Positions 1 to 11,749 of a stretch of 64,000 bases of DNA are shown piece by piece. The notes beneath the pieces were generated by a model. That model ran no database searches. It was not told the origin of the DNA and saw only the letters and a list, made by a program, of their open reading frames with translations. The number at the start of each line of letters is the position of its first letter. Positions within the stretch are counted from its first letter, which is position 1. The translations under genes and the position numbers were made by a program. The stretch is from Dickeya lacustris (GTDB taxonomy: Bacteria > Pseudomonadota > Gammaproteobacteria > Enterobacterales > Enterobacteriaceae), in NCBI RefSeq assembly GCF_029635795.1, contig NZ_CP114280.1:186001-250000 (forward strand), read 5' to 3'.

Positions 1-296
<296 letters not shown>

Positions 297-887
297 TTAC
301 ATCTCCAGAAAATTTTTCAGTAGCCGGGCACCGGCTGCGCCGGAGCGTTCAGGATGGAACTGGACGCCGTAGAAATTATTTTTTTGCACAGCAGCGGTGA
401 ATGCTTCGCCATAATGCGATTGTGCAATGGTGTTGGCACACAGTGGCATCGCATAGCTATGAACAAAGTAGAAATGGGTACCCTCTGGAATATCACGAAA
501 CAGGGGATGGCCTGCCTGTGATGTCACCTGATTCCATCCCATGTGCGGCAACGGCAGCCCATGGTCGGCCATCTGTCGTACCGGCGTGTCAACCAGCCCA
601 AGGGTACGTATCCCACCGCTTTCTTCGCTGTGGCTACCCAGCAATTGCATGCCGAGGCAAATACCCAGCACCGGCTGGGTACAGGCTTTCACTAACTCGA
701 TAAGCTCTCTCTCGGCCAATTGCGTCATCGCTGCCTGGGCAGTACCGACACCGGGCAGAAAGAGTTTATCGGCACGCAGTACCACCTCTGGCGCGCGACT
801 GACCTGTGGCTCATAACCCAGCCGCTTGACGGCATACATCACCGAGGAGAGGTTAGCGCAGCCGGTGTCCAGAATGACGACGTTCAT
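297..887 (-). CDS. hisH: HisH, glutaminase subunit of imidazole glycerol phosphate synthase
   Basis: HisH hydrolyses glutamine and passes ammonia to HisF, giving imidazole glycerol phosphate and AICAR. It is a class I glutamine amidotransferase. The nucleophile Cys is near residue 77 in [12 protein letters not shown], and the His-Glu pair lies in [10 protein letters not shown]. The length of 196 residues is normal. An ATG at 887 is preferred over the GTG three bases upstream because it overlaps the hisB stop as TGATG, which implies translational coupling. Confidence 0.95.
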   Translation of the reverse strand: MNVVILDTGCANLSSVMYAVKRLGYEPQVSRAPEVVLRADKLFLPGVGTAQAAMTQLAERELIELVKACTQPVLGICLGMQLLGSHSEESGGIRTLGLVDTPVRQMADHGLPLPHMGWNQVTSQAGHPLFRDIPEGTHFYFVHSYAMPLCANTIAQSHYGEAFTAAVQKNNFYGVQFHPERSGAAGARLLKNFLEM

Positions 888-1954
888 CACAACACTCCTT
901 TGGAGCTGGGCAGGGTGTTACCATCAACCCGAATCGCCTGACGCAGCGTACGACCAAAGACCTTAAACAGACTTTCTACGCGGTGATGATCATTACGGCC
1001 TTTGGTTTTCAGGTGCAACGTACAACCCATCGCATACGATAACGAGCGGAAGAAATGCTCGACCATTTCGGTGCTTAAATCGCCGACGCGCTGATAGTTA
1101 AATTCGGCTTTATATTCAAGGTGCGGGCGCCCTGAAATATCGAGCGCGCAGCGGGCCAGGCACTCATCCATCGGCAGCACAAAACCGAACCGGCCAATAC
1201 CGCGTTTATCGCCCAGCGCTTTATTCAGCGCTTCACCCAGTGCCAGCGCGGTATCTTCCACGGTGTGGTGATCATCGATGTACAAGTCACCTTTCACATC
1301 GATATGCATGCGAAATCCGCCATGGGTGGAGATTTGATCCAGCATATGATCGAAGAAGCCGACGCCTGTGGTAATTTTGCTGCTGCCTTCCCTGTCGAGC
1401 CAGACGTTAACGTCAATCGCTGTTTCACGGGTAATGCGGCTGACATGGGCGTGACGATCGCGCCGCGTCAGTTGCGTGGTGATAGCCTGCCAGTTAAGGC
1501 CATCACGTTGATAGCGCAGGCCGGTAATCCCCATATTTTGCGCTAACTGCACATCGGTTTCCCGGTCGCCAATCACGTAGCTGTTGGCGCTGTCCATCAC
1601 GTTCTCTTTGAGGAAGGCATCGACCAGAGCGGTTTTGGGCTTACGGCAATCGCAGTTATCGCCGGGGAAATGCGGGCAAATCAAGACGCGTTCAAAGTGG
1701 ATGCCCTGAGAGGTGAAAATTTGCATCATCAGCTGATGTGGCGGATCAAAATCCGCCTGCGGAAAACTGCTGGTGCCAAGACCATCCTGATTCGTGATCA
1801 TCACCAGTTTAAAACCGGCTTGCTGCAACGACAGCAATGAGGGAATCACATCCGGCTCCAGCGCCAGCTTGTCCAGCCGATCAACCTGAAAATCTTCAGG
1901 GGGCTCGGCAATCAGCGTGCCGTCACGGTCGATGAAAAGGTACTTTAATCCCAC
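887..1954 (-). CDS. hisB: HisB, bifunctional histidinol-phosphatase / imidazoleglycerol-phosphate dehydratase
   Basis: HisB carries out two histidine-pathway steps: dehydration of imidazole glycerol phosphate and dephosphorylation of histidinol phosphate. The N-terminal HAD phosphatase shows the DxD motif in FIDRDGTL (Asp9, Asp11) and a Cys/His zinc-type segment ([11 protein letters not shown]). The C-terminal IGPD domain, from about residue 168, has the metal-binding HHTVED motif and a second HH pair ([10 protein letters not shown]). The 355-residue fused form is typical of enterobacteria. It sits 14 bases downstream of hisC. Confidence 0.96.
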   Translation of the reverse strand: MGLKYLFIDRDGTLIAEPPEDFQVDRLDKLALEPDVIPSLLSLQQAGFKLVMITNQDGLGTSSFPQADFDPPHQLMMQIFTSQGIHFERVLICPHFPGDNCDCRKPKTALVDAFLKENVMDSANSYVIGDRETDVQLAQNMGITGLRYQRDGLNWQAITTQLTRRDRHAHVSRITRETAIDVNVWLDREGSSKITTGVGFFDHMLDQISTHGGFRMHIDVKGDLYIDDHHTVEDTALALGEALNKALGDKRGIGRFGFVLPMDECLARCALDISGRPHLEYKAEFNYQRVGDLSTEMVEHFFRSLSYAMGCTLHLKTKGRNDHHRVESLFKVFGRTLRQAIRVDGNTLPSSKGVL

Positions 1955-1968
1955 GGTGATTCCTCAAT

Positions 1969-4346
<2,378 letters not shown>

Positions 4347-4350
4347 CGCG

Positions 4351-5250
4351 TTACTCCATCATTTTCTCGATTGGCAATACCAGAATAGAGCTGGCGCCGA
4401 GTGATTTCAGTTTCTCCATCGTTTCCCAAAACAGGGTTTCGCTGCTCACCATGTGCATAGCGACACGATTCTGATCGCCAGCCAGCGGCAGGATGGTCGG
4501 CCGTTCGGCGCCCGGCAGCAAGGCGATGACTTCCTCCAAACGTTCGCTCGGGGCATGCAACATGATGTACTTGGATTCACGGGCCTGAATCACGCCTTGC
4601 ATACGTGTCAGCAGTTTGTCGATTAACTGCTGTTTTTCCGCTGGCATCTCGCCATCACGCTGGATAAGGCAGGCTTTGGAGCGATAAATCACTTCAACTT
4701 CACGCAGGCCGTTGGCCTCAAGCGTCGCGCCGGTAGACACCAAATCGCAGATAGCATCGGCAAGGCCAGCGCGCGGGGCGACTTCGACAGAACCGTTAAG
4801 CAGGCAGGATTTAAAGTTGACGCCTTGCTTATCAAGGTATTTTTTCAGCAGGTGAGGGTAGGAGGTGGCAATACGTTTATTGTGCAGACATTGCGGGCCG
4901 GTGTATTCCTCATCCAGCGGCATCGCCAAAGACAGGCGGCAACCACCGAAATCGAGGCGGCGCAGCGTGAAGTAACGTGGGTCTTCGCCTTGCGCACGAC
5001 GGTTGAGCAACTCTTCTTCCAGCACATTCTCGCCGATAATGCCCAAATCAACGACGCCGTCCATCACCAGACCGGGAATATCGTCATCGCGTACCCGCAG
5101 AATATCGATAGGCATGTTCTCGGCGAACGCTATCAAACGCTGCTGGTGCAGGTTGATCTTAATACCACAACGAGCCAGCAACTCCCTTGAATCATCGCTC
5201 AGGCGGCCTGATTTCTGCATTGCGATACGTAAACGTGATTTATCCAGCAT
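4351..5250 (-). CDS. hisG: HisG, ATP phosphoribosyltransferase (long form)
   Basis: HisG condenses ATP with PRPP, the committed and histidine-inhibited step of histidine biosynthesis. It is the 299-residue long form, carrying its own C-terminal ACT-like regulatory domain ([21 protein letters not shown] region), so no HisZ partner is needed. The N-terminus [20 protein letters not shown] and the PRPP-binding [14 protein letters not shown] loop are typical. It is the first structural gene after the leader and attenuator. Confidence 0.97.
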   Translation of the reverse strand: MLDKSRLRIAMQKSGRLSDDSRELLARCGIKINLHQQRLIAFAENMPIDILRVRDDDIPGLVMDGVVDLGIIGENVLEEELLNRRAQGEDPRYFTLRRLDFGGCRLSLAMPLDEEYTGPQCLHNKRIATSYPHLLKKYLDKQGVNFKSCLLNGSVEVAPRAGLADAICDLVSTGATLEANGLREVEVIYRSKACLIQRDGEMPAEKQQLIDKLLTRMQGVIQARESKYIMLHAPSERLEEVIALLPGAERPTILPLAGDQNRVAMHMVSSETLFWETMEKLKSLGASSILVLPIEKMME

Positions 5251-5314
5251 GTGAACCTCAATTTATCCTGTCTGTGATGCCTGTTAAGCAGGCTTTTTAA
5301 AAAATTCCGGCCAA

Positions 5315-5352
5315 TAAAAAAGCCCCCGGAATCAATCTTCCGGGGGCTTTTC
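5315..5352 (-). terminator. his operon attenuator terminator
   Basis: A strong G+C hairpin (arms AAGCCCCCGGAA and TTCCGGGGGCTT around a short loop) ends in a T run on the minus strand. It lies between the leader peptide (5410-5457) and hisG. In the known enterobacterial mechanism this terminator forms when ribosomes read the His codons quickly and is prevented by stalling at low His-tRNA. Only the terminator hairpin is plain by eye; I did not work out the alternative pairings. Confidence 0.93.
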
Positions 5353-5409
5353 TACGCGTTTACCGCCACTGGAAGATAGGTCGTCTTCCAGCACCAATCG
5401 CCTGAAAGA

Positions 5410-5457
5410 CTAGTCAGGGTGATGGTGATGATGGTGGTTAGAGTTAACGCGTAACAT
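5410..5457 (-). CDS. hisL: HisL, his operon leader peptide
   Basis: A 15-residue peptide, MLRVNSNHHHHHHPD, with six consecutive His codons (mixed CAC and CAT) lies directly upstream of the his attenuator. Its role is regulatory: ribosome stalling at the His codons couples histidyl-tRNA charging to transcription of hisG onward. The E. coli leader has seven His codons, so this one is one shorter. The gene is too short for ordinary ORF calling but is unmistakable from sequence and position. Confidence 0.95.
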   Translation of the reverse strand: MLRVNSNHHHHHHPD

Positions 5458-5692
5458 AATTTTTCTCTTCGTCTGTTTCGGTATATTGCGGCTGGTTGCC
5501 CGATGGTCTCACACCAGCGCCTGTAGGGAAATAACCTAAACCATGTTGCTAGCCTCGCGCAACATTTTTTTATCGCGGGCGGCGTTTAACCAGATTGCGG
5601 ATTCAGTCTAGAGATAACCTCTGCGGCGGGTGCATAATATCCCCGTGGTGCAATTCAAGAGACAGCAATTGGGCCGGGAGGTCAGAAACAGT

Positions 5693-6514
5693 ATGAAGAA
5701 AGTATCGATTATCGGACTTGGCTGGCTTGGCATGCCGTTAGCGTTGGCCTTGCAATCTCGCGGGTATCAGGTTGTTGGCAGTAAAACGACGGAGGATGGC
5801 GTGAATGCCGCACGTTTGTCCGGCATCGCATGTCATCGGTTGAATCTGACCTCTGCGCCGAACACGGACGCAGAGGTTCTGGCCGCATTACTCGATGTCG
5901 ATGCGCTGGTGATTACCCTGCCGCCGGGACGTGTCGAGCGCGCGGGTGGGCCCTATTTACAGGCGGTCGAACAGGTCGTGAATAGCGCACTGGCGTTCGG
6001 CGTAGCGCGTATTATTTATACCAGTTCGATTTCAGTGTATGGCGCAGTCAGCGGGCGGATAAAAGAGAACTGCGAACCACGCCCGCAAACGCATGCAGGG
6101 CAGGTATTGCATCAACTTGAACAATGGCTGCATGCGCTACCGCATACCGAAGTGGATATCCTCAGGCTTGCCGGGCTCGTCGGCGATAATCGTCACCCCG
6201 GACGTTTCCTTGCCGGACGTCATGACGTTGCAGACGGGAGTCACGGCGTGAATCTGGTGCATCTTGAGGATGTGATTGGCGCGATTCAGCTGTTGCTGCA
6301 ACGGCCACATGGCGGGCACCTGTATAACTTATGCGCGCCCGTCCACCCAGCCAAGCAGGATTTTTATCCGCAGCAAGCACGCCGGATGGGGCTCGAACCC
6401 CCGCAGTTTTTACCAGGCGATCCCTCCGCTGCCAGAATTATTGACGGGCAGCGTATTTGTGTTGAACTTGGGTTTGAATACCAACACCCTGACCCGATGA
6501 CGATGGCATTCTAA
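5693..6514 (+). CDS. yeeZ: YeeZ-like NAD(P)-dependent epimerase/dehydratase family protein
   Basis: The protein begins MKKVSIIGLGWLGMPLALAL, a Rossmann nucleotide-binding start with a GLGWLG variant of the glycine motif. It continues with IIYTSSISVYG and related short-chain/epimerase features. A YeeZ homologue occupies the same place, next to hisL, in E. coli. ATG 5693 is preferred over an upstream start because it follows GGGAGG-like bases and gives the standard N-terminus. It diverges from the his operon. Its substrate is not evident from sequence. Confidence 0.88.
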   Translation: MKKVSIIGLGWLGMPLALALQSRGYQVVGSKTTEDGVNAARLSGIACHRLNLTSAPNTDAEVLAALLDVDALVITLPPGRVERAGGPYLQAVEQVVNSALAFGVARIIYTSSISVYGAVSGRIKENCEPRPQTHAGQVLHQLEQWLHALPHTEVDILRLAGLVGDNRHPGRFLAGRHDVADGSHGVNLVHLEDVIGAIQLLLQRPHGGHLYNLCAPVHPAKQDFYPQQARRMGLEPPQFLPGDPSAARIIDGQRICVELGFEYQHPDPMTMAF

Positions 6515-6545
6515 ACACGCGCATGCGTTGCTCGGGGCGGGGCAA

Positions 6546-6573
6546 CAGGGGCGACTGACGTTTGTCGCCCCTG
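6546..6573. terminator. Bidirectional terminator between yeeZ and the citrate response regulator gene
   Basis: A perfect 10-bp inverted repeat (CAGGGGCGAC / GTCGCCCCTG, 8-base loop) lies between the convergent ends of yeeZ and the response regulator gene. U-tracts are weak, so it may act simply as a stable hairpin. It marks the left edge of the citrate island. Confidence 0.6.
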
Positions 6574-6617
6574 GGCAAGCAGGCGATGACGCCAGAAAAA
6601 ATCAGGAATGTCGCTGT

Positions 6618-7343
6618 CTAGTCCAGCTGTTTTTTACGGTAGAGCCGACGAGGATGACCAATCTTACCGTAACGCATTTCCACATCCAGAAAATGATTTT
6701 CCAGACCAAACTCCAGATAGCGTCGCGCCGTGGTTTTACTCAGTCCGGTGTGGGCGACCACCTCATCGACGGAAAATAACGCCGCAGGATCGTCTTCAAA
6801 AAGCTGCTTTACCAGATTGAGCGTATTCTCCTCAATGCCTTTGCTGCCTGGCCCGTTGGGGGCCGTTGACGCCTGCAATTGATAGAGTACATCTACGTTT
6901 TGCTGATCAACCACCTTATAGGTGTGTTGGGTTTTTACAAACTGGATAAAACGCTCTAATGAGGAGCGCAACCGGGGATAGGAAACCGGTTTGATGATGT
7001 AATCAAATGCACCACAGCGGATAGCCTGTGCGCACGTATTCATGTCGCTGGCTGCGGTAATAAAAATAACCGAGCAGTTAATACTGCGCATTAACTCACT
7101 TTCGATAAGCTGAACGCCTTCACCATCGGGCAGATAGTTATCCAGCAGCATCAATCGAGGTTTGTATTGTTGCAGCATCCGTTTCGCTTCCAGCAACGTT
7201 GACGCTGTGCCCACGACTTTCAGCGCAAAATGCTTTTCGATAAATTCAGCATGAATGTTGGCTAACTTGCGTTCATCTTCAACAATCAGGACGTCGAAGT
7301 TTTCAATCGGCCTTTCCGTTGGTGTGGTGCTCGCGATTGGCAT
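6618..7343 (-). CDS. citB: CitB/DpiA-type response regulator
   Basis: This is a 241-residue transcriptional response regulator. The N-terminal receiver domain has the acidic pair in LIVEDERKLA (Glu22, Asp23), the phospho-acceptor Asp68 in LLDNYLPDG and the conserved Lys in DYIIKPVSY. The C-terminal part (FSVDEVVAHTGLSKTTARRYLEF) is a helix-turn-helix of the CitB/DcuR class. It is transcribed with the sensor gene 20 bases upstream and points away from the citrate carrier. It probably activates the citrate genes across the A+T-rich divergent region; citB and dpiA are family names for the same role. Confidence 0.88.
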   Translation of the reverse strand: MPIASTTPTERPIENFDVLIVEDERKLANIHAEFIEKHFALKVVGTASTLLEAKRMLQQYKPRLMLLDNYLPDGEGVQLIESELMRSINCSVIFITAASDMNTCAQAIRCGAFDYIIKPVSYPRLRSSLERFIQFVKTQHTYKVVDQQNVDVLYQLQASTAPNGPGSKGIEENTLNLVKQLFEDDPAALFSVDEVVAHTGLSKTTARRYLEFGLENHFLDVEMRYGKIGHPRRLYRKKQLD

Positions 7344-7363
7344 GGTACTTTCGTTCTCTTTTT

Positions 7364-8977
7364 TTAGGTTATAGGTTGGTTAAACGTGGTGTTTTTAGGA
7401 ATAAAAATAGAAAAAATGGCACCATGCGGAGGGTTATCTGACACTTCGATGACCCCTTGAGCCTGGCTGACATAGCTTGAGACTAAATGCAGCCCAAGAC
7501 CGTGATCGCCCTCCAGTTTACTGGTGACACCCATCTCAAATACCCTATCGGCAATGTCGGGGTCAATCCCTGTGCCCTGATCGGCCACTTCGATGACCAG
7601 TTCTTGTTCGCCATCATAGATATACACCTCAACAGGGGAGTAGGGCAGTTGGCTGGCGAGCGTGGCTTCGACGGCGTTATCAATAACATTGCCAATGATT
7701 GACATAAGCTCGGTTTCACTCAGTGATGGGGGAATGGTGTTGAGTTGACAGCGCGGATCAAACCGTAATTCGATGCCTTTTTCACGCGCGCTGGCGAATT
7801 TACCGAGCAGTAAACCGCATAGAGCCGGTGAACAAATACGGCTGGAGATGAAATCCAATACCGCCTGCGCGCCTTCCGATTGCGCTTCGATATAGCGAAT
7901 CGCCTCTTCATAACGTTTCAGGTGGAGTAAGCCTGCCAGTGTCGCCGTCCAGTTCAACTGTTCATGGCGCAGAATACGCAGGCTGTTGGCATAACGTTTG
8001 ACCTGACTTAACTGCATACTCAGCGTGTGAATATCATTTTTGTCGCGAAAGCTGATGACCCAACCTTGTAATTCGTCCTCAAGCATAATGCGAACCCGGC
8101 TGGCAATGACCGTCACCTGATTGAAGCGGCAAATCTCATCATGTGTATCGTTTTCCCACATGGTGTCGCAGCAGAAAAAGGGCACCGGTGTAATGACATC
8201 GTCTATCGGTAAGCCGCGCAATTGCCAGGAAGGCATGCTGAGTCCAAGCAAATCTTTGGCAGCGTGGTTGATAACCGCGATACGCCGCTGCTGATCAATA
8301 GCAATAACCCCTTCATAAATAGACTCCAGCAGCGCTTTTTGTTGACGAACCAGCAGCCTTATTTCTAGAGGCTCCAGACCAAACATCTGCTTTTTCAAAT
8401 TGCGGGAAAACCACCATGAAAAGAAGAACAGCGCGACCAGCATGACGGCGATGAACAACCCGACACTGGCCACTTTGCTCCATGTCAGGTTATCAATGCG
8501 TTTTTTCAAATACCCCACAGAGACAATACCAATAACGCGATCGCCATCCATAATCGGTGCTTTGCTGCGCAGAGAAATGCCGATGGCGCCTCGACGTAAC
8601 GTAATAGAGCTTTGTCCATCGAGCACCTCTTTGTTATCTCCGCCGATCATTTCGGTGCCCAGCAGCGAAGGCTCTTCGGAATGATAGAGGTGCGTGGCCG
8701 TGTTATCGCCAATCACGATAAAGCTGGCATCGCTGCGCGCTTTGATCTGATCAACCAAATTATCGATAGTGGTGGTGTCGCGCTGTTTTACCGCGTCAAC
8801 CAGTGAAGGAATAATCGCTATCTCTCTGGCTTGAATCTGGGCCCGGCTCCCAAGTTCATCATAGAGCTGTTGATCCACGGCGCGATAATAGTAAACGCCA
8901 GCGCTGATAAGCAGTAACGAGAAAAAGATCATCAGGTAGATAAACAGTTTGATATGAAAAGGAAGTTTTACAGCCAT
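7364..8977 (-). CDS. citA: CitA/DpiB-type citrate sensor histidine kinase
   Basis: This is a 537-residue membrane kinase. A transmembrane helix at about residues 10-31 is followed by a periplasmic sensor of the CitA PAS-like type with the SLRSKAPI segment, then a second helix at about 168-190. A cytoplasmic PAS domain comes next (LESIYEGVIAIDQQRRIAVIN). The phosphorylated His is probably His338 in RHEQLNW. The ATPase domain shows NVIDNAVEA, DQGTGID and GLGLHLV. The family senses external citrate. It is co-transcribed with the response regulator gene. Confidence 0.88.
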   Translation of the reverse strand: MAVKLPFHIKLFIYLMIFFSLLLISAGVYYYRAVDQQLYDELGSRAQIQAREIAIIPSLVDAVKQRDTTTIDNLVDQIKARSDASFIVIGDNTATHLYHSEEPSLLGTEMIGGDNKEVLDGQSSITLRRGAIGISLRSKAPIMDGDRVIGIVSVGYLKKRIDNLTWSKVASVGLFIAVMLVALFFFSWWFSRNLKKQMFGLEPLEIRLLVRQQKALLESIYEGVIAIDQQRRIAVINHAAKDLLGLSMPSWQLRGLPIDDVITPVPFFCCDTMWENDTHDEICRFNQVTVIASRVRIMLEDELQGWVISFRDKNDIHTLSMQLSQVKRYANSLRILRHEQLNWTATLAGLLHLKRYEEAIRYIEAQSEGAQAVLDFISSRICSPALCGLLLGKFASAREKGIELRFDPRCQLNTIPPSLSETELMSIIGNVIDNAVEATLASQLPYSPVEVYIYDGEQELVIEVADQGTGIDPDIADRVFEMGVTSKLEGDHGLGLHLVSSYVSQAQGVIEVSDNPPHGAIFSIFIPKNTTFNQPIT

Positions 8978-9399
8978 ATTGTGCCTATTACCTGTGGAGT
9001 GCTGAATTGACGATAGCTAATTTATCATGAAAGGCGTAAAAAGAAGGGGCTAAAAAACCGTCTTGTGAAGCGCTACGCGTAAAAAGTGGTATTGATATTT
9101 ATTGGCATTTTTGAATTCCCTGTGAAATAAAGATTACTTTTTATTTCATAAAATTTACTTTTTATAAACATGAAGTTTATTTATTGTTCACGATGCCTTT
9201 TACGCCATAAAAACCATAAAAATTATGATGCGGGCGCTATTTCTGTTGGTTTTTAATTTATTGATTTAAATGAATAAAAATATTAAAACCATTAAAACCA
9301 TAAGTGCCATTAAAACTCATTTTTTAATTTGAAGATTGTCACATAATAATAGGACTTGACCTCTTACTATGCCCGGGAAAATAACAAGGGGAGAAGGTT
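8978..9399. promoter_or_regulatory. Divergent control region between citAB and the citrate carrier gene
   Basis: This 422-base stretch has no gene and is strongly A+T-rich. Near the carrier side four 9-base units lie head to tail at 9282-9317: ATTAAAACC twice, ATAAGTGCC, then ATTAAAACT, with a similar AAAACCATAAAAATT block at 9210-9224. CitB/DpiA regulators are known to bind A+T-rich sites in such divergent regions, so these repeats are candidate operators. That reading is inference. A good ribosome-binding site (GGGGAGAAGG) precedes the ATG at 9400. Confidence 0.6.
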
Positions 9400-10767
9400 A
9401 TGAGTACCACTGATGATTCTTATATTGTTGTGAAAGAGGAGGCCTCTGGGCAGGCTTCATTAAAAGAAAAGTGGTGGCATGTTCTGGATAACTACAAAAT
9501 TGGTGTTATTCCAGTGCCGCTGTTTATTCTGGCTGGTTTATTGATTGCGCTGGACTGCCTTGAAGGCAAACTGCCCAGCGACATCGTGGTGATGGTTGCT
9601 ACACTCGCGTTCTTCGGTTTTGCCTGTGGTGAATTCGGTAAGCGCTTGCCGTTCATCGGAAAAATGGGTGCAGCGGCGATTTGCGCCACCTTTATCCCGT
9701 CTGCATTGGTGTATTACGGCTTGCTGCCGCAAGTTGTTGTGGATTCCACCACCAAATTCTATAAGTCCACCAACATTCTGTATCTGTATATCTGCTGCAT
9801 CATCGTCGGCAGTATCATGAGCATGAATCGGCAGACGCTGATCCAGGGCTTCCTGCGTATTTTCTTCCCCATGCTGTGCGGTGAAATTGTGGGCATGCTG
9901 GTGGGTATGGGCGTCGGCATTATGCTGGGCATGGATCCTTTCCAGATCTTCTTCTTCCTGGTGCTGCCCATCATGGCGGGTGGTGTAGGTGAAGGTGCTA
10001 TCCCGCTTTCTATTGGCTACGCAGCAATACTGCACATGGATCAAGGGGTTGCTTTGGGGCGCATCCTGCCGATCGTGATGCTGGGCAGCCTGACCGCCAT
10101 CGTTCTTGCTGGCGTGCTGAACCAACTGGGCAAACGCTACCCACACCTGACGGGTGAAGGCGATCTGATGCCGAATAAAGCAAACAGCCCTGAACAGGCT
10201 CCGGCTTCGCTGACCAGCACTCTGAGCGGCAAAATGGACCCGGCTAACCTGGCTGCAGGCGCGCTGTTGGCTATCCTGCTGTACATGATCGGTATGCTGG
10301 GCCACAAACTGATTGGTCTGCCTGCACCGGTTGGCATGCTGTTTGCTGCGGTTATCGTGAAACTGGTTAACGGTGCTTCCCCGCGTCTGCTGGAAGGCTC
10401 TCAGGTGGTGTACAAATTCTTCCAGACTTCTGTGACCTATCCGATTCTGTTCGCCGTTGGCGTGGCCATTACCCCTTGGGAAGAGCTGGTGCATGCCTTC
10501 ACGATTACCAATCTGCTGGTGATTGTGTCCACTGTTGTGGCACTGGTCACGACCGGTTTCTTTGTTGGTAAGAAAATCGGTATGCATCCAATTGATGTTG
10601 CCATCATCTCTTGCTGCCAGAGCGGGCAGGGCGGTACTGGCGACGTGGCTATCCTCACTGCTGGCAACCGTATGGTGCTGATGCCTTTTGCTCAGATTGC
10701 GACCCGTATCGGTGGCGCGATCAACGTCTCCGTGGCTTTGCTGGTTCTCGGCAAATTCTTGGTGTGA
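9400..10767 (+). CDS. citS: 2-hydroxycarboxylate transporter family citrate carrier (CitS-like)
   Basis: This is a 455-residue polytopic membrane protein of the 2HCT family, which includes Na+/citrate symporter CitS. The two GGxG reentrant-loop signatures are visible: MAGGVGEGAIPLS in the first half and CQSGQGGTGDVAILTAGNRM in the second. The latter is the family's substrate-binding region, with its conserved Arg in ATRIGG further on. It lies divergent to the sensor pair and upstream of the lyase genes, as expected for citrate uptake. Citrate is inferred from context; malate or mixed specificity remains possible. Confidence 0.87.
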   Translation: MSTTDDSYIVVKEEASGQASLKEKWWHVLDNYKIGVIPVPLFILAGLLIALDCLEGKLPSDIVVMVATLAFFGFACGEFGKRLPFIGKMGAAAICATFIPSALVYYGLLPQVVVDSTTKFYKSTNILYLYICCIIVGSIMSMNRQTLIQGFLRIFFPMLCGEIVGMLVGMGVGIMLGMDPFQIFFFLVLPIMAGGVGEGAIPLSIGYAAILHMDQGVALGRILPIVMLGSLTAIVLAGVLNQLGKRYPHLTGEGDLMPNKANSPEQAPASLTSTLSGKMDPANLAAGALLAILLYMIGMLGHKLIGLPAPVGMLFAAVIVKLVNGASPRLLEGSQVVYKFFQTSVTYPILFAVGVAITPWEELVHAFTITNLLVIVSTVVALVTTGFFVGKKIGMHPIDVAIISCCQSGQGGTGDVAILTAGNRMVLMPFAQIATRIGGAINVSVALLVLGKFLV

Positions 10768-10791
10768 CGGTTTACGACAAAAACAAATAAC

Positions 10792-10815
10792 GCCGCAATA
10801 CGTTGCGGCTTTATT
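10792..10815 (+). terminator. Hairpin terminator or attenuator after the citrate carrier gene
   Basis: A 7-bp stem (GCCGCAA / TTGCGGC, loop TACG) followed by TTTATT lies between the carrier gene and the FAH-family gene. It could end the transcript or reduce read-through into the lyase genes. Confidence 0.65.
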
Positions 10816-10830
10816 GAAACAGGAAAGATT

Positions 10831-11709
10831 ATGAAACTTGCAAGTTATCGCCATCAGGGCAACAACAGTTACGGTATTTACACCTCCGCCGGGCTGATTG
10901 ATTTGGGCCGTCGTCTGGGCGAACGTTACCCCGACCTCAAAGCGCTGCTGGCCGCCGATGCGCTCGACGTGGCCGCCGCCTTCCAGGGAGAGACCCCGGA
11001 TGTGGCCGTCGCTGACGTCACCTTTCTGCCGGTGATTGTCTCGCCTTCCAAAATCCTCTGCGTCGGCATGAACTACGCCGACAAGCGCAAGGAGTTCAAC
11101 GAGCTGAACCCGGCCCCGACGCTGTTCGTGCGCTTCCCGGATTCGCAGACCGGCCACGGCACCCCGGTGCTCAAGCCGCACTACTCCAGCGAGTTTGACT
11201 ACGAAGGCGAGCTGGCGGTCATCATTGGCCGCGACGGGCAGAACATTGCCCGCGACGAGGCGCTCGGGTTTGTCGCCGGTTACAGCTGCTACATGGACGG
11301 CTCGGCGCGTGACTGGCAGCACAGCTGGTTCACGGCGGGCAAGAACTGGCAGAAGACCGGCGCGTTCGGGCCGTACCTGACCACCCGTGACGAAATCCCC
11401 GACCCGCATGCGCTGGCCATCCGCACCTACCTGAACGGGCGGATGGTGCAGGATGACACCACGGCGAGCATGATCCACAAGGTGGCCGACCTGATTGAGT
11501 ATATCAGCACCTTCACCGCGCTCAGTGCCGGTGACGTCATCATTACCGGGTCGCCGGGCGGGGTGGGCAAGAAGCGTAATCCGCCGCTGTTCATGCAGCC
11601 GGGTGACAGCATCGAGGTGGAGATAGAGCATGTCGGCCACCTGCGTAACACCATCGGCGAAGCCGCGCGGCCGGTCAGGGCGCGTCAGGCCGTGGCCGTC
11701 GGTCACTGA
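10831..11709 (+). CDS. Fumarylacetoacetate hydrolase (FAH) family protein, candidate oxaloacetate decarboxylase
   Basis: This is a 292-residue protein with an N-terminal cap region and a C-terminal FAH fold. It shows ILCVGMNYADKRKEF and the metal-binding acidic triad: Glu125 and Glu127 in DYEGELAVIIGR, and Asp156 in YMDGSARDWQ. The family hydrolyses or decarboxylates acylpyruvates, and some members (FAHD1, Corynebacterium Cg1458) decarboxylate oxaloacetate. Citrate lyase makes oxaloacetate and no oadGAB genes are present, so a soluble oxaloacetate decarboxylase is the most sensible guess here. The activity itself is inference. From this gene onward the DNA becomes clearly G+C-rich. Confidence 0.82.
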   Translation: MKLASYRHQGNNSYGIYTSAGLIDLGRRLGERYPDLKALLAADALDVAAAFQGETPDVAVADVTFLPVIVSPSKILCVGMNYADKRKEFNELNPAPTLFVRFPDSQTGHGTPVLKPHYSSEFDYEGELAVIIGRDGQNIARDEALGFVAGYSCYMDGSARDWQHSWFTAGKNWQKTGAFGPYLTTRDEIPDPHALAIRTYLNGRMVQDDTTASMIHKVADLIEYISTFTALSAGDVIITGSPGGVGKKRNPPLFMQPGDSIEVEIEHVGHLRNTIGEAARPVRARQAVAVGH

Positions 11710-11749
11710 GTCGCCCGGTCGGGCCGCGAGCAACCAGCAGGATACCCCC

